Origin: Hirsutella rhossiliensis
Taxonomy: Eukaryota; Ascomycota; Sordariomycetes; Hypocreales; Ophiocordycipitaceae
Reading direction: 5' to 3'
Assembly (NCBI RefSeq): GCF_020360975.1
Contig: NW_025408669.1
Span: forward strand, 6,324,001 to 6,388,000
DNA: 64,000 bases
Each line of letters begins with the position of its first letter. Position 1 is the first letter of the stretch. Of this stretch, positions 44,639-57,249 are shown piece after piece. The notes beneath the pieces were generated by a model. The model was not told the DNA's origin. It did no database searches and worked only from the letters and a program-made list of their open reading frames with translations. The position numbers were made by a program, and so were the translations under genes.

Positions 44639-47600
44639 CATAGAGAGAAGCTTCTTATTAAGGGAATTAAGGAGGAGTTTATAAGCGACCTTATTAATAT
44701 AGGCGTCTTAGGTAAGCTAGATAGTCTATTAGGACCTATTTTAAAGGATTTATATCCTTAGGAACTACTTTAGCTCCCCTAGCTTAATTATCTTATACCT
44801 TTATTATAGGCTTTTTATAGCCTCCTTTATAATTACTTATTCCTCTTTTAAATAGGCTTAGATAATATCGTTAATATAGAAGAAGACTATAATTTTTCCC
44901 TTTTATATTATATATAGTTCCTTAAGGACTTTCTTAAAGCCTAGGGCTTTAAAGGAACCTATTAAATATTATTATTAAAGAAGGGGTAATCTTTATAGTC
45001 TATATATAGCTTTTCTAAGCTATAGAACCTTTCTTAGTTATTAGAAACTAAGAGAAAGTTATATATAAATAACTTTTTCTTCCTTAAGGGGGTAGTTAAT
45101 AAAGGCGTTAACTATATCTATTTAATTAAGCTTAAGGTTAAATTCTACTACTATAGGTATAAGGGTCTAAAAAGATATCCTTATTAAAGTAGTTACCTTA
45201 GTAAGTAAATCCCCTTTTTCCTATTAATTCCTATAAATAACTAGCTAGGCTTTATACTTTTAAAGGAAGCTATATTTATTAGTTTTATAAATAAAGACCT
45301 ACTTATAGCTAAGGACTTATTTTCCTCTTACCTTTCTTTTAAGGACCTCTTTAAAAGACCCTATCTCCTTATATAAGGCTAAGTAGTCTTTCTAGGCTTA
45401 GAAAAACTAGTCTTTAAAGGGGTGTTTTTCTAGCTACTTTTGGTTTACTAGTAAGTCTAGGAGGTCTCTTTTATATACCTTCCTTACTAATAGTAGCTTA
45501 AAAAGCTAGCTTACTATAAACGCTTTATAGGAACCGTCTTTTATTAGTATTAAGTAGAAGTTAGAAAAACGATTAAAATTAAAGAGAGGTTAGTTTTCTT
45601 TAGTACCTATATTAGGCCCTATACCTTCCTTTACTTCTCGAAGTAAAGATAAAAAGGCAGCTAGGTAATCCTTTAAGAGAGGTTCCTTTCCTACCCCCTT
45701 AAGGGTTAAGATAGGAAGACTAATAGAGAAAGCTACTTTTAGATCTTCTTCTTATATAGAAGGAGGCATAGGTAGGTAGGCGTATTCTAGCTCTACCGCT
45801 TTCCTATAATCTCCTTCTTCGTTTAGATTATTTAATTTAATAGCTTCCTTTTTTTTTCTTCCTTAAAGTTAGCGTTATCCCTAACTACTTTAACGTTAGT
45901 TTCTTTTACTATTTCCTTATCTAAGGCCTCTTCTTATAACTATTAAGAAGGGGGAATTTAGATCTTTTAAATTAGCTAACGTTATAAGAGTAAGAGGGGC
46001 TATTAATCCTTCTTTCTATTAAAGAAGCTAGATTTATCGAAAATTATATCCCTAGTTAAAATAACCTTCTATAAAAGAGGAATCTAAATCCGGAAGATAT
46101 TTATAGAATTATAACTAATAAGGTAACTAATAAAGGCTCTAAGATTAAGCTTTCTTTTCTTCTTCCTTTTTAGCTATATATCGGTAGTTATTATATATAC
46201 CTTATAGCTATAGGTATAAAGGTAGGCTAGTAAGGCCCTCTTTTTCGTAAATAGCTTAAAGGGGGATTTTTAGTCTATTCCTTATTTTAGTTCCCTAGGG
46301 TCCTTAAGGTCCTTAGGGGTCTATTTTTAAAGGTAATAAGCGGTCTTAATAACTTCCCTTTAAAGGTTATAAAAAAGCTTTATAGTAAGTCTTATTATAT
46401 AGGCCCTTTCTATTATAATACCCCTTAATCTTTCTACCCCTCTATTTTAGGCCTAGGTATTTAGTACTAATAAGAAGGGTAAAATGCCCTTTTTTTATAG
46501 CTATTTTAAGATATCCTTTATAAATAGCTCTTTATTAAACCGTTTTATCTTTACTTTATAGCTAAAGTAGGATTTTATTTAGTTAACGAAGTTTTAAAAG
46601 GCAAACTAGTTATACTTACTTAGGTAGGTCTATAAGAAATAAGGGAAAACTATCCTTAAAAAAGCGTCTATAATAAATATTACCTTAATAAAGCTTTCTT
46701 AGTCCTTAGAGACATCGGTTTAGTTAACCTAAACTTCCTTATATAGCTAATCTAGCTATAAAGGCGTTCGTCTAGAAATTTATCTCTTAGTCTTTCCTTA
46801 GCTATAGTATTTATATTCGATAGTCTTTAAGCCCTTTATTCGTACGCCTTATTATTAGCCTAGCTTATATAATACTAAGGGGCCTAGGTATTTAAGTTAT
46901 ACGTGCTAAAGAAGACTATCTCCTTAGGCTACTAAAAGAGGGTCCTTTATAATAGACCTATTCCTCCTTATAGGGAAAGCTAACTTCTTAAGAGATTCCT
47001 TCTTAATAATAGGTTAGAATTTAAGAATAAATTAACCGAATTTCTCCTTAGTAAGGCTAATAGTCTAAGTCTTTTAGACTAGCCTTATAAGCTTAAACGT
47101 CGTATCCTAAAAGATTCCTTCCTCTTAAAGAAGGCGGAAGGAAATTAAGCTTATTAAAAATCAAGGGTAAAAAGCTACCCTTTTTCGTCGAAGAATTTAT
47201 ATAGACCTATTAGGTAATTTTATCGTAAAATTCACCCTTTTATATTATTCTATCTATATAGTTAACTCCCTAGTAATAAGGTATTCCCTTTATACTTTCT
47301 TAAAAGACTGGAATTATAAGAGTATATTATAAATATTAAGGGAAGCACCGGAGTTAAGGATAGCTAATTTTTATAAAGGGTAATTAAAGGGCTCTAACGG
47401 TTACTTTTAGCCTTATTAATCTATAGGGAAGATAAAGGCCGGATTTACTATGCTAACGATTTTTCCTTAACTTTACGGCTTAAATAAAAGCAGCGGTATT
47501 AGTTACTATTTCTTAGTAACCTAAATCTTATCTATCTTCTTTTATAATAAGGGGTCCTCCTTAAGAGACTATTATATCGTTTCTTATAGCTTATTTAAAG

Positions 47601-48919
47601 GGTTAAATCCTTTAGGTCGGTTTTTCTTAAAGACCTATTAGTATTATAATAATCGATAACCTAGGGATTTATATACTAAGTAGCCGTTTTATCGTTTAGT
47701 CTTTTATTTCTTCGAGGAATCCTTATTTTAATTTAGAAGGTCTACTTAAAATCCTCCTCTTTTTACCCCTTATTACTAATTTTAATAAAGAGGTTCGATT
47801 TTAACTAGTTCCTTAATTTTTCGACTAACTAACTAAACGGTCTATTAAGGGACTAGTTAGGCCGGACGCGCTAATAGGGCTAGGGCTAGGCCCGGAGTAA
47901 GATATAAAGCCGGGGCCGGGACTAGGGCAGCCGTTAAAGATAGGGTTAATACTCTTAAGGGAAGTAAAGCTAAAGGAGCAATAGCTATAGTAGTAGTAGT
48001 AGCGGGGGCCGTAGTAACTAGGGCTAGAGTAATTATAAGGGCAGTAGGTCGAGCTATCTAGGCCGAGTACTAGCTATAAAGGAATAAGACTACTTACTAT
48101 TATATTTTAATAGCCTCTTTATTTAGTTCCTAGCTAGCTTCTTAAAAGATAGTTAAGTAACCGTTACTAATAGCCTTTATTAATAGAGATATATCCTATA
48201 GCTCTTAGCTAGAAAGAGCTTTTATAAGGAAGTATTAGTTAGCTTCCTTAAGGATTTCTTCTTACTTAGCTAGCTATAATATAGCTAGTAGGTTCCTAGT
48301 AAAAAAGGCTCCTAGGTATACTATATAGGTCTTCTTAATATAGTTAGTTATATAGCCCCTTAAGGGAGCTATTAAAGTCTTAAGCTTTAAAAGCTAATAC
48401 CTAGGAGTCTCTTTCTCTTAAAAAGACATTAGCTTTATAGCACTAATAGATTCTATTATTACCGTACGTATAGTAGTTAGTAGCTTTATCTTATAAAGGT
48501 ATACCTTTTAGTAACTCTTATAGTCGCCTAAGGTAGTAGAAAAAGCTCTCTACTATATAGAGGTTAGCTTAAAGAAGAGGGTAGCTCCCTCTATAAATTC
48601 CGTTACCTTAGGATAAAGAGGGGACTTAAGAAGGTCCTACTTATTAAAGAAGACTAAATTATAAATAGTTCTATTTATATAAGCCCGTAGCTCTTTTACC
48701 TACTTATCTTAATCTTAGGGCTCTATAAGAATCGTCTTATAGACTATAGGGGTAGTAGAGTCGTTTTTCGATATTATTATAGGGAGAGGGGGTAGATAAA
48801 GTTAGTTAAAATCAGCTTTTTTAGTAAGAGGGGTAAAAGGGAGCTATAATAAATATAAGAAAGGTGCCTTTTATAGTAGCTAGAAGGTATAAGAATTCTA
48901 TTCCTCCTAGTCTTATAAC
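44639..48919 (-). pseudogene. Copia copy E RT, integrase, protease and Gag remnant
   Basis: Colinear with K from 6213 to 10149, and includes two segments K lacks: about 45,344-45,472 (between the integrase linker and RT) and about 48,370-48,545 (Gag). The RT catalytic box region is near 44,870, the integrase HHCC near 46,800-46,920, the integrase core at 46,430-46,720, and the knuckle near 47,640-47,680 with ligands lost. A CAG/CTG-like Ala-rich Gag stretch of K appears here as tag repeats (near 47,985). There are stops in all frames. Confidence 0.8.
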
Positions 48920-49397
48920 TCTTATAAAGAAAAATATAAGAAGTATATAAAATATATATAAAGGTAAAATTAAAAGTAAGAGGTTAAATAGGTAGGGCAG
49001 AGAGATTTAATTCTTATAGGAGTAGTAATAAAGGTAAGGGAGTAATTATTATATTACCTTAATTATCCTTCTTTCCTTTATCTAACGCCCCTCTTTATAC
49101 GTATCTAATATCTTAATTAATAAAAAAGATCCTACTTAAAGAAGATCTTAATATCCTTTTAACTACCGAGCTTTTTACCCGTTTTTTCCTTCTTTTCTAG
49201 CCGTTACTAGTATATCTATCTTATCTTTCGCTACCTTTTTAGGAAGCTATTACTACTTTTACTTCCCCTCTTACCCCTACCCTTCTCTCTATACTTCCTT
49301 TTAGCTCCCTTCCTTAAAACTTATTTTTTAGCTTCCTAGGTCCCTTATACTAAGGGATATCTTTAAGAACTATAAAATTAAGCTATACTTTACGATA
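48920..49397 (-). repeat. 5' LTR of Copia copy E
   Basis: 478 bp, from tcttataaag to ctttacgata, shorter subtype, followed by TSD tctat at 49398-49402. Confidence 0.9.
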
Positions 49398-52300
49398 TCT
49401 ATAGCTAATAGGAACGGAATATATAGTTATAACGATATTAATAGCTAGCTAAGGAAAATCGCTTCTTTTAATGCTTTTAAAAAGGCTAGTAGCTTTACCT
49501 TTATACTTAAAGTTATAATAGTAGCTTACTTTAAAGATCTTTAAGTAATAGTTCCTTTAAAAAGGGATATAATACTCTTATAAGCTCTTTTTATTTAATA
49601 AATTATTTATAAAGGACGAATCGCTTAAATAAAAAAGGATTTCGGTAGCTAATTTCCTTTCTTACCCTTTTAAGTATAGACTATATAATCTTATTAATTA
49701 AAGATAAAGGATAGCTCGGTTTATTACTTCTTAGTACCTAAGGCTAAGATTCTAGTTATACCTAGCTAGCTAAAAGACTATAAAAGAGATATCTAGTCTA
49801 GTAAAAATAATTAAAAAAAAGTAAGGAGCTTACCTTTTATTAATATTAGTGTTTTTCTTACTCCCAAGCTTAAAAAGATAGATTAAGTAAAAGCTCTTTA
49901 TTTAATATAGGTATAAAGGGAAGCTTCTTATTAAGGGAATTAAGGTAGAATTTATAAGCGACCTTATCGATATAAACGTTTTAAGTAAGCTAGATAATTT
50001 ATTAGGATCTATTTTAAAAGATTTATATCCCTAGGAACTACTTTAGCTCCCTTAGCTTAGTTATCTTATACTTTTATTATAGGCCTTTTATAACTTCCTT
50101 AGTAATTATTTCTTCCTCTTTTAAGTAAGCTTAGATAATATCGTTAATATAAAAGAAGACTATAATTTTACCCTTTTATATTATATATAGTTCTTAAAGG
50201 ACTTTCTTAAATCCTAGGGCTTTAAGAGAACCTATTAAATACTATTACTATATAAAGGGTAATCTTTATAGTCTATATAAAGCTTTCCTAACCTATAGAA
50301 CCTTTCCTAGCTATTAAAAGCTTAGTAAAAGGTATATATAAATAACCTTTTCTTTCTTAAGTAAGTAGTTAATAAAGGCGTTATCTATATCTATTTAATT
50401 AAGTTTAAGGTCGAATTCTATTACTATAGCTATAAGGGTCTAAAAAGATATCCCTACTAAGGTAGTTACCTTAATAGGTAGATCCCCTTTTTCCTATTAA
50501 TTCTTATAGATAACTAGCTAGGCTTTATACTTTTAAAGGTAGCTATATTTATTAGTCTTATAAATAAAGACCTACTTATAGCTAAGGACCTATTTTCCTT
50601 TTACCTTTTCCTTTAGGACTTCTTTAAAAGACCTTATCTTTTTATATAAAGCTAGGTATAAGGGCTTTTGCCCTATATAGGCCTAGACTAGGGTCTAGGC
50701 TAAGTCTATATATAAGCGGCCTCCGCGCCTATATAGGCTAGGCTTATACTTCTCTTCCTTTTCCCCCTTATAGATTATTAACCTTCTTTTAATAGACCGT
50801 ACCTAAGCCTATACCTCTGCCTACTCCGTAATACTAGGTAGTCTTTCTAGGCCTAGAAAAACTAGTCTTTAAAGGGGTATCTTTCTAGCTACTTTTAGTT
50901 TACTAGTAGGTCTAGGAGGTCTCTTTTATATACCTTCCTTACTAATAGCTATAGCTTAAAGAGCTAGCTTATTATAAACGCTTTATAGGAACCGTCTTTT
51001 ATTAGCGTTAGATAAAAGTTAGAAAAATAATTAAAATAAGGGAGAGGTTAGTTTTCTTTACTAACTATATTAGACCTTATACCTTCCTTTACTTCTTAAA
51101 GTAAGGATAAAAAGGTAGCTAGGTAATCCTTTAAGAAAGGTACCTTTCCTACCCTTTTAAGGGTTAAGATAAAAAGACTAACTATATATTATTATATTTT
51201 ATAGCTAATAGGAATAGAATTTATAGTTATAAAGATATTAGTAGCTAGCTAAGGAAAATCGCTTCTTTTAACGCTTTTAAAAGAGCTAGTAGCTCTGCCT
51301 CTATACTTAAAGTTATAATAATAGCTTACCTTAAAGCTCTCTAAGTAATTATTCTTTTATAAAGGTATATAATATACCCTTAAAAGCTCTTTCTATCTAA
51401 TAAATTATCTATAAAGAACGACGCTTAAATAAAGGAAGATTTTAGTAGTTAATTTCCTTCCCTACCCTCTTAAGTATAGACTATATAATCTTATTAAATA
51501 AAGATAAAGAATAGCTTAGTTTACTACTTCTTAATACTTAGGGCTAGGATTCTAGTTATACTTAGCTAGCTAAGAGACTATATAGGAGATATATAGTTTA
51601 GTAGAAATAGCTAAAAAAAAAGTAAGGAGCTTACCTTTTATTAATATTAGTATTTCTCTTACTCCTTAGCTTAAAAGGACGGATTAAGTAAAAGCTCTTT
51701 ATTTAATATAGGTATAAAGGGAAGCTTCTTATTAAGGGAGTTAAGGAGGAATTTATAAGCGACCTTATTAATATAAGCGTCTTAGGTAAGCTAGATAGTC
51801 TATTAGGACTTATTTTAAAGGATTTATACCCTTAAGAACTACTTTAGCTCCCTTAGCTTAGTTATCTTATACCTTTATTATAGGCCTTTTTTAGCCTCCC
51901 TTATAAGAGCTTCTTTCTCTTTTAAGTAAGCCTAGATAATATTATTAATATAAAAAAAGACTATAATTTTACTCTTTTATATTATATATAGTTCTTAAGG
52001 GACTTTCTTAAAGCCTAGGGCTTTAAGGGAACCTATTAAATACTATTACTAAAAAAGAGCTAATCTTTATAGTCTATATAGAGCTTTCCTAAGCTATAGA
52101 ACCTTTCCTAGCTATTAGAAACTAAGAGGAAGTTATATATAGATAACTTCTTCTTTCTTAAGAGGGTAGTTAATAAAAGCGTTAACTATATCTATTTAAT
52201 CGAGCTTAAGGTCGAATTCTACTACTATAGCTATAAGGGTTTAAAAAGATACCCTTACTAAGGTAGTTACTTTAGTAAGTAAATCCCCTTTTTCCTATTA

Positions 52301-52800
52301 ATTCCTATAGATAACTATCTAGGCTTTATACTTTTAAAGGAAGCTATATTTATTAGTCTTATAGATAAAGACTTACTTATAGCTAAGGACTTAATTTCCT
52401 TTTACCTTTTCCTTAAGGACCTCTTTAAAAGACTATATCTCTTTATATAAAGCTAAGTAGTCTTTCTAGGCCTAGAAAAACTAGTCTTTAAAAGGGTATC
52501 TTTCTAGCTTCTTTTAGTTTACTAGTAGGTCTAGGAGGTCTCTTTTATATACCTTCCTTACTAATATTAGCTTAAAAAGCTAGCCTACTATAAACGCTCT
52601 ATAGGAACCGTCTTTTATTAGCGTTAGATAGAAGTCGGAAAAATAATTAAAATAAGAAAGAGGTTAGTCTTCTTTTATATTAGGCCTTATACCTTCCTTT
52701 ACTTCTTAAAGTAAAGATAAAAAGGTAGCTAGGTAATCCTTTAAAAGAGGTGCTTTTCCTATCCTTTTAAGGGTCGATATAAAAAGAATAATAAAGAAAG
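49398..52800 (-). repeat. Tandem duplication of RT-RNase H inside copy F
   Basis: The region equal to K 5690-7160 occurs twice in a row: once as 35188-35208 plus 49398-51182 (split by copy E), and again as 51183 to about 52,790. At the junction, gggttaagataaaaagact (end of unit, equal to K about 7157) runs directly into aactatatattattatattttatagc (start of unit, equal to K about 5680). The unit is about 1.6 kb after removing the 177 bp insert. RT and RNase H remnants are present in both units, all with RIP stops. The two units differ at many sites. Confidence 0.78.
50657..50833. mobile_element. Short 177 bp insert with TSD ctagg (solo LTR or TRIM-like)
   Basis: Present in the first duplication unit but absent from the second unit (52,455) and from copies E and B. 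Flanked by ctagg at 50652-50656 and 50834-50838. It begins tataagggcttttgccc and ends ccgtaata, which would be TG...CA before RIP, so a small solo LTR is likely. Inside is a CG-rich inverted-repeat-like stretch (tataggcctagac... and ...cgcctatataggc). No coding capacity. Confidence 0.65.
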
Positions 52801-55800
52801 CTACTTTTAGATCTTCTTCTTATTCTATAAGAGGAAGCGTATAAAAGTAAGCGTATTTTAGCTCTACTACTTTCTTATAGTCTCCTACTTTATTTAGATT
52901 ATCTAATCTAGTAGCTTCCTCTTTTTCTTTTAAGTTAGCGTTATCTTTAACTACTTTAACGTTAGTTTCTTCTTTTATTTTCTTATCTAAGGCCTTTTCT
53001 TATAACTATTAAAAAGGGGGGATTTAGATCTTCTAAATTAGCTAATATTATAAGAGTAAGAAGGGCTCTTAATCCCTCTTTTTATTAAAGAAGCTAGATT
53101 CGTTAAAAATTATATCCTTAGTCGAAATAACTTTCTATAAAAAAGGAATCTAGATCTAAAAGATATTCTTAGAATTATAACTAATAAGGTAACTAATAAA
53201 GGCTCTAAGATTAACCTTTCTTTTCTTCTTCCCTTTTAGCTATATATTAGTAGTTATTATATATACCTTATAGCTATAGGTATAAAGGTAAGCTAGCGAG
53301 GCCCTCTTTTTTATAAAGAGCTTAAGGGGGGATTTCTAGTTTATTCCTTAGGTAGTCCCTCTAAGGGTCCGGTTTTATAAGTAATAGGCGGTCTTAACGA
53401 CTTCCCTTTAAAGGTTATATAAAAGCCTTATAGTAAGTCTTATTATATAGGCCCTTTTTATTATAGCACCCCTTAATCTTTCTACCTTTCTATTCTAAGC
53501 CTAGGTATTCGGTGCTAATAGAAGGGGTAAAATGCCCTTTTTTAAAGCTAATTTAAGATATCCCTTATAAATAGCTCCCTATTAAACTATATCTTCTTTA
53601 CCTTATAGCTAAAGTAGGATTTTATTTAGTTAACGAAGTCTTAGAAAGTAAACTAGTTATACTTACTTAGGTAGGTCTATAAGAAATAAGGGAAAACTAT
53701 CCTTAAAAAAGCGTTTATAAAAAACATTACCTTAATAAAGCTTTCTTAATCCTTAGAGATATTAGTTTAGTCGACCTAAATTTCCTTATATAGCTAGTCT
53801 AGCCTTAAAGGGGTTCGTTTAAAAATTCGTTTATTAGTCTTTCCTTAGTTATAGTATTTATATTTAATAGTCTTTAGGCCTTTTATTTATACGCCCTATT
53901 ATTAGCCTAGCTTATATAAAGCTAAGGGGCATAGGTAACTAAGTTATATATACTAAAGAAGGCCGTTTCCTTAGGCTACTAAAAGAGGGTCCTTTAAACC
54001 TACCCTCCTTTAAGTAGGGAAAGCTAACCTTTTAAGAGATTCCTTCTTAAAGATAGGTTAGAATTTAAGAATAAATTAACCGAAATTTTCCTTAATAAGC
54101 TTAATCGTTTAATTCTTTTAAATTAGCCTTATAGGCTTAGACGTTATATCTTAGAAGATTCCTTCCTCTTAAAGAAGGTAGAAGGAAATTAAGCTTATTA
54201 AAAATTAAGGGTAAAAAGCTACCCTTTTTTATCGAAGAATTTATATAGTCCTATTAAGTAATTTTATTATAAAATTCACCCTTTTATATCCTTCTATCTA
54301 TATAGTTAATTCCTCGGTAGTAAGGTATCCCCTTTATACCTTTTTAAAGGACTAGAATTATAAGAGTATATTATAGATATTAAGGGAAATACTAAAGTTA
54401 AGGATAGCTAGTTTTTATAAGGGATAGTTAAAGGGCTTTAATAGTTAGTCTTAGCCTTATTAATCTATAAAGAATATAAAGGCTAGATTTACTATACTAA
54501 TAAATCTTCCTTAAATTTATAGCTTAAATAAAGGTAGTAGCGTTAGTTAATATTTCTTGGTAACCTAAATCTCGTCTATCTTTTTCTATAATAAAGGGTC
54601 CTCCTTAAGAGACTATTATATTATTTCTTATAGCCTCTTTAAAGGGTTAAATCCTATAGGTCGGTTTTCCTTAAAGACCTATTAATATTATAATAACTAA
54701 TAGCCTAGTAATTTTTAGGCTAGGTAGCTATTTTATTATTTAGTTTTAAACTTCTTTAAGGAACCCTTATCTTAATTTAGAAGGTCTACTTAAAAACCCC
54801 CCCTTTTTACTCTTTATTACTAATATTAACGAGGTTCGATTTCGACTAGTTCCTTAATTTTTCGACTAACGGACTAAAAGGTCTATTAAGGAACTAGCTA
54901 GGCCGGTCTAACTAATAGGACCGGGGCCGGGCCTAGAGTAAGAGGCGGAGCTAGGGCCGGGCCTAAGGCAGCCGTTAAAGATAGTATTACGGCTCTTAAG
55001 GGAGGAGGAGCTAAAGGGGTAGTAGTTATAGTAGTAGTAGTAAGGGTTATAGTAATAAGGGCTATAGTAGCTATAAGGGTAGTAGGTCGAGCTATCTAGG
55101 TCGAGTGCTAGCTATAAAGGAATAAGACTACTTACTATTATACTTTAGTAGCCTTTTTATTTAGTTCCTATCTAGCTTCTTAAAAGATAATCGAGTAACT
55201 ATTACTAATAAGCTTTATTAATAAAGATATATCCTATAGCTACTAGCTAGAAAGAGCTTTTATAAGGAAGTATTAGTTAGCTTCCTTAAGGATTTCTTCT
55301 TACTTAGCTAGCTATAAAGAAGCTAGTAAGTTCTTAGTAGAAAAGGCTCCTAGGTATACTATATAGGTCTTCTTAATATAGTTAGTTATATATCCCTTTA
55401 AGGGAGCTATTAAGGTCTTAAGCTTTAAAAGCTACTATTTAAGGGTCTCTTTCTCTTAAAGAGAGATTAGCTTTATAGTACTAACGGATTTTATTATCGC
55501 TATATATATAGTAGCTAGTAGCTTTATCTTATAAAGGTACTCCTTATAGTAACTCTTGTAGTTACCTAAGGTAGTAGAAAAAGCTCTCTACTATATAGAG
55601 GTTAGCTCTAAGAAAAAGGAAGCTCCCTTTATAAATTCTATTACCTTAGGATAAAAAGGGGGCTTAAGAGGGTCCTACTTATTAAAGAAGACTAAATTAT
55701 AAATAGTTTTATTTATATAAGCCTATAGCTCCTTTACCTACTTATCTTAATCTTAGGGCTTTATAAGAATCGTCCTATAAACTATAGGGGCGGTAGAGTC

Positions 55801-55956
55801 GTTTTTCGATATTATTATAAGAGAAAGGGTAGAAAAGTTAGTTAAAAATCGGCTTTTTTAGTAAGAAGGGTAAAAGAAAGCTATAAGGGATATAAGAAAG
55901 GTGCTTTTTATAGTAGCTAGAAAGTATAAGAATACTATTCCTCCTAAGCCTATAAC
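52800..55956 (-). pseudogene. Copia copy F integrase, protease and Gag remnant
   Basis: Colinear with K from about 7170 to 10149. The acidic linker is near 52,850-53,000, the integrase core 53,470-53,760, HHCC near 53,830-53,960, the protease region near 54,390-54,420, the knuckle near 54,680-54,730, and Gag to 55,850. The 173 bp missing in K is present (about 55,410-55,580). Ligands and catalytic codons are RIP-mutated, and no frame is open for long. Confidence 0.78.
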
Positions 55957-56432
55957 TCTTATAAAAAGAGATATAAGAAGTATATAAAAATATATAAAGG
56001 TAAAATTAAAAGTAAGGGGTTAGATAGGTAGGGCAGAGATATATAATATTTATAAGGGTAGTAATTAAGGTAAGAGAGTAATTATTATATTGCTTTAATT
56101 CTCCTTCTTTCCTTTATTTAACGCTCTTCTTTATACCTATTTAGTATCTTAATTAATAAAGAAGATCTTACTTAAAGAAGCTATTAATATCCTTTTAACT
56201 ACTAAGCTTTTTACTAGTTTTTCCCTTCTTTTCTAGCTATTACTAGTATATCTATCTTATCTTTTACTACTTTTATAGGAAGCTATTATTACTTTTACTT
56301 TCCCTCTTACCCTTACCCTTCTTTTTATACCTTCTTTTAGCTCCTTCTTTAAAACTTATTTTTTAGCTTCCTATATCTTTTATACTAAGGGATATCTCTA
56401 AGAACTTTAAAATTAAGCTATACTTTATAATA
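55957..56432 (-). repeat. 5' LTR of Copia copy F
   Basis: 476 bp, from tcttataaaa to ctttataata, heavily RIP-mutated. It abuts Gypsy H directly at 56433. Confidence 0.87.
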
Positions 56433-57249
56433 ATATTATATAATCTAAGTAAACGTATAATATCTATAAAATATACTTATAGTACTTATAAGTAATTAGT
56501 ATTTATAGATTATCTTTAAATTCTCTTTATAATTATTATTATTATTATAAAGTTATAAAGGTATTAATTATAGTAATAGCTATAATATGGTTTCTTTTAT
56601 ATTATACTAGTTAATATCGAATTAATATAGCTTATTAGTTTTCTATAATAATTTAATATATTTATTATAGTTTAATTTTAAGTATTTCTTTAAATTCTTT
56701 AAAGTATAAAGTATATTCTTTAATTATAATATTTCTCTTTAGTAGTAAAGGTAGTAATATAAGTTTATTCTTTTCTTTTATTTCTTTAAGTATTTCTTAT
56801 TCTTTAAATCTTATATTATTAATACTTTATTATTCCTCTTAAAGTTATTATCTAAGTTTTATAAGTATAATAGCTATATTTCTATCTTCTTTATTATATT
56901 ATTTATAAACTACCTTTTATTATTATTAACTTTTATTTCGCTTATCTTCTTAGAATTATTTACCGCTCTTCTTAATTTAGTCTTAAGAGACTCCTTTAAG
57001 ATAAGGGTATTTTAGTTATATAAATTTAACTTATTTTTATATTTTAAGATCCCTTTATTAAATTATTATAAGAGTTTTCCTTAATAGCTTTAAGAGCTAC
57101 TTAGTACTATTTTTATTACTTAAGTATACTATATATTTATTATTATAGTATATAGTTTTACTAAGGACTTAATACTTTAGTTCTTATTTATTAATAGTAT
57201 CTAAGTATTTTTTAACCTTTAAGGCTAGTACCTAGTAGGTTTTCTTCTT

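Larger units (their letters stand above)
35209..49397 (-). mobile_element. Copia copy E, RIP-degraded, interrupted by Gypsy G
   Basis: A minus-strand K-family element with 3' LTR 35209-35683 and 5' LTR 48920-49397. The TSD tctat lies at 35204-35208 and 49398-49402. It is inserted in the RNase H region of copy F. Without G and its duplicated target it measures about 6.35 kb, the same as copy B, so it lacks the deletions of K. It is among the most heavily RIP-mutated copies. Confidence 0.9.
17922..56432 (-). mobile_element. Copia copy F: RIP-degraded host of two insertion nests
   Basis: A minus-strand element of the K family with 3' LTR 17922-18407 and 5' LTR 55957-56432. Its own sequence is 18408-18577, 34778-35208 and 49398-55956. 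Continuity across the gaps is shown by TSDs: the LINE (18578-34777) lies between two copies of aaggaataaaggct, and copy E (35209-49397) between two copies of tctat. It also holds a tandem duplication of its RT-RNase H region (junction at about 51,182) and a 177 bp insert (50657-50833). Flanks are tatat on the left and atatt on the right; they match only if one T was lost, so the TSD of F itself is unproven. Confidence 0.78.

Noticed and set aside
44552..44761. 69-codon plus-strand ORF across the right end of Gypsy G
   Set aside because: It spans LTR, TSD and Copia E sequence, so it is an accidental junction frame.
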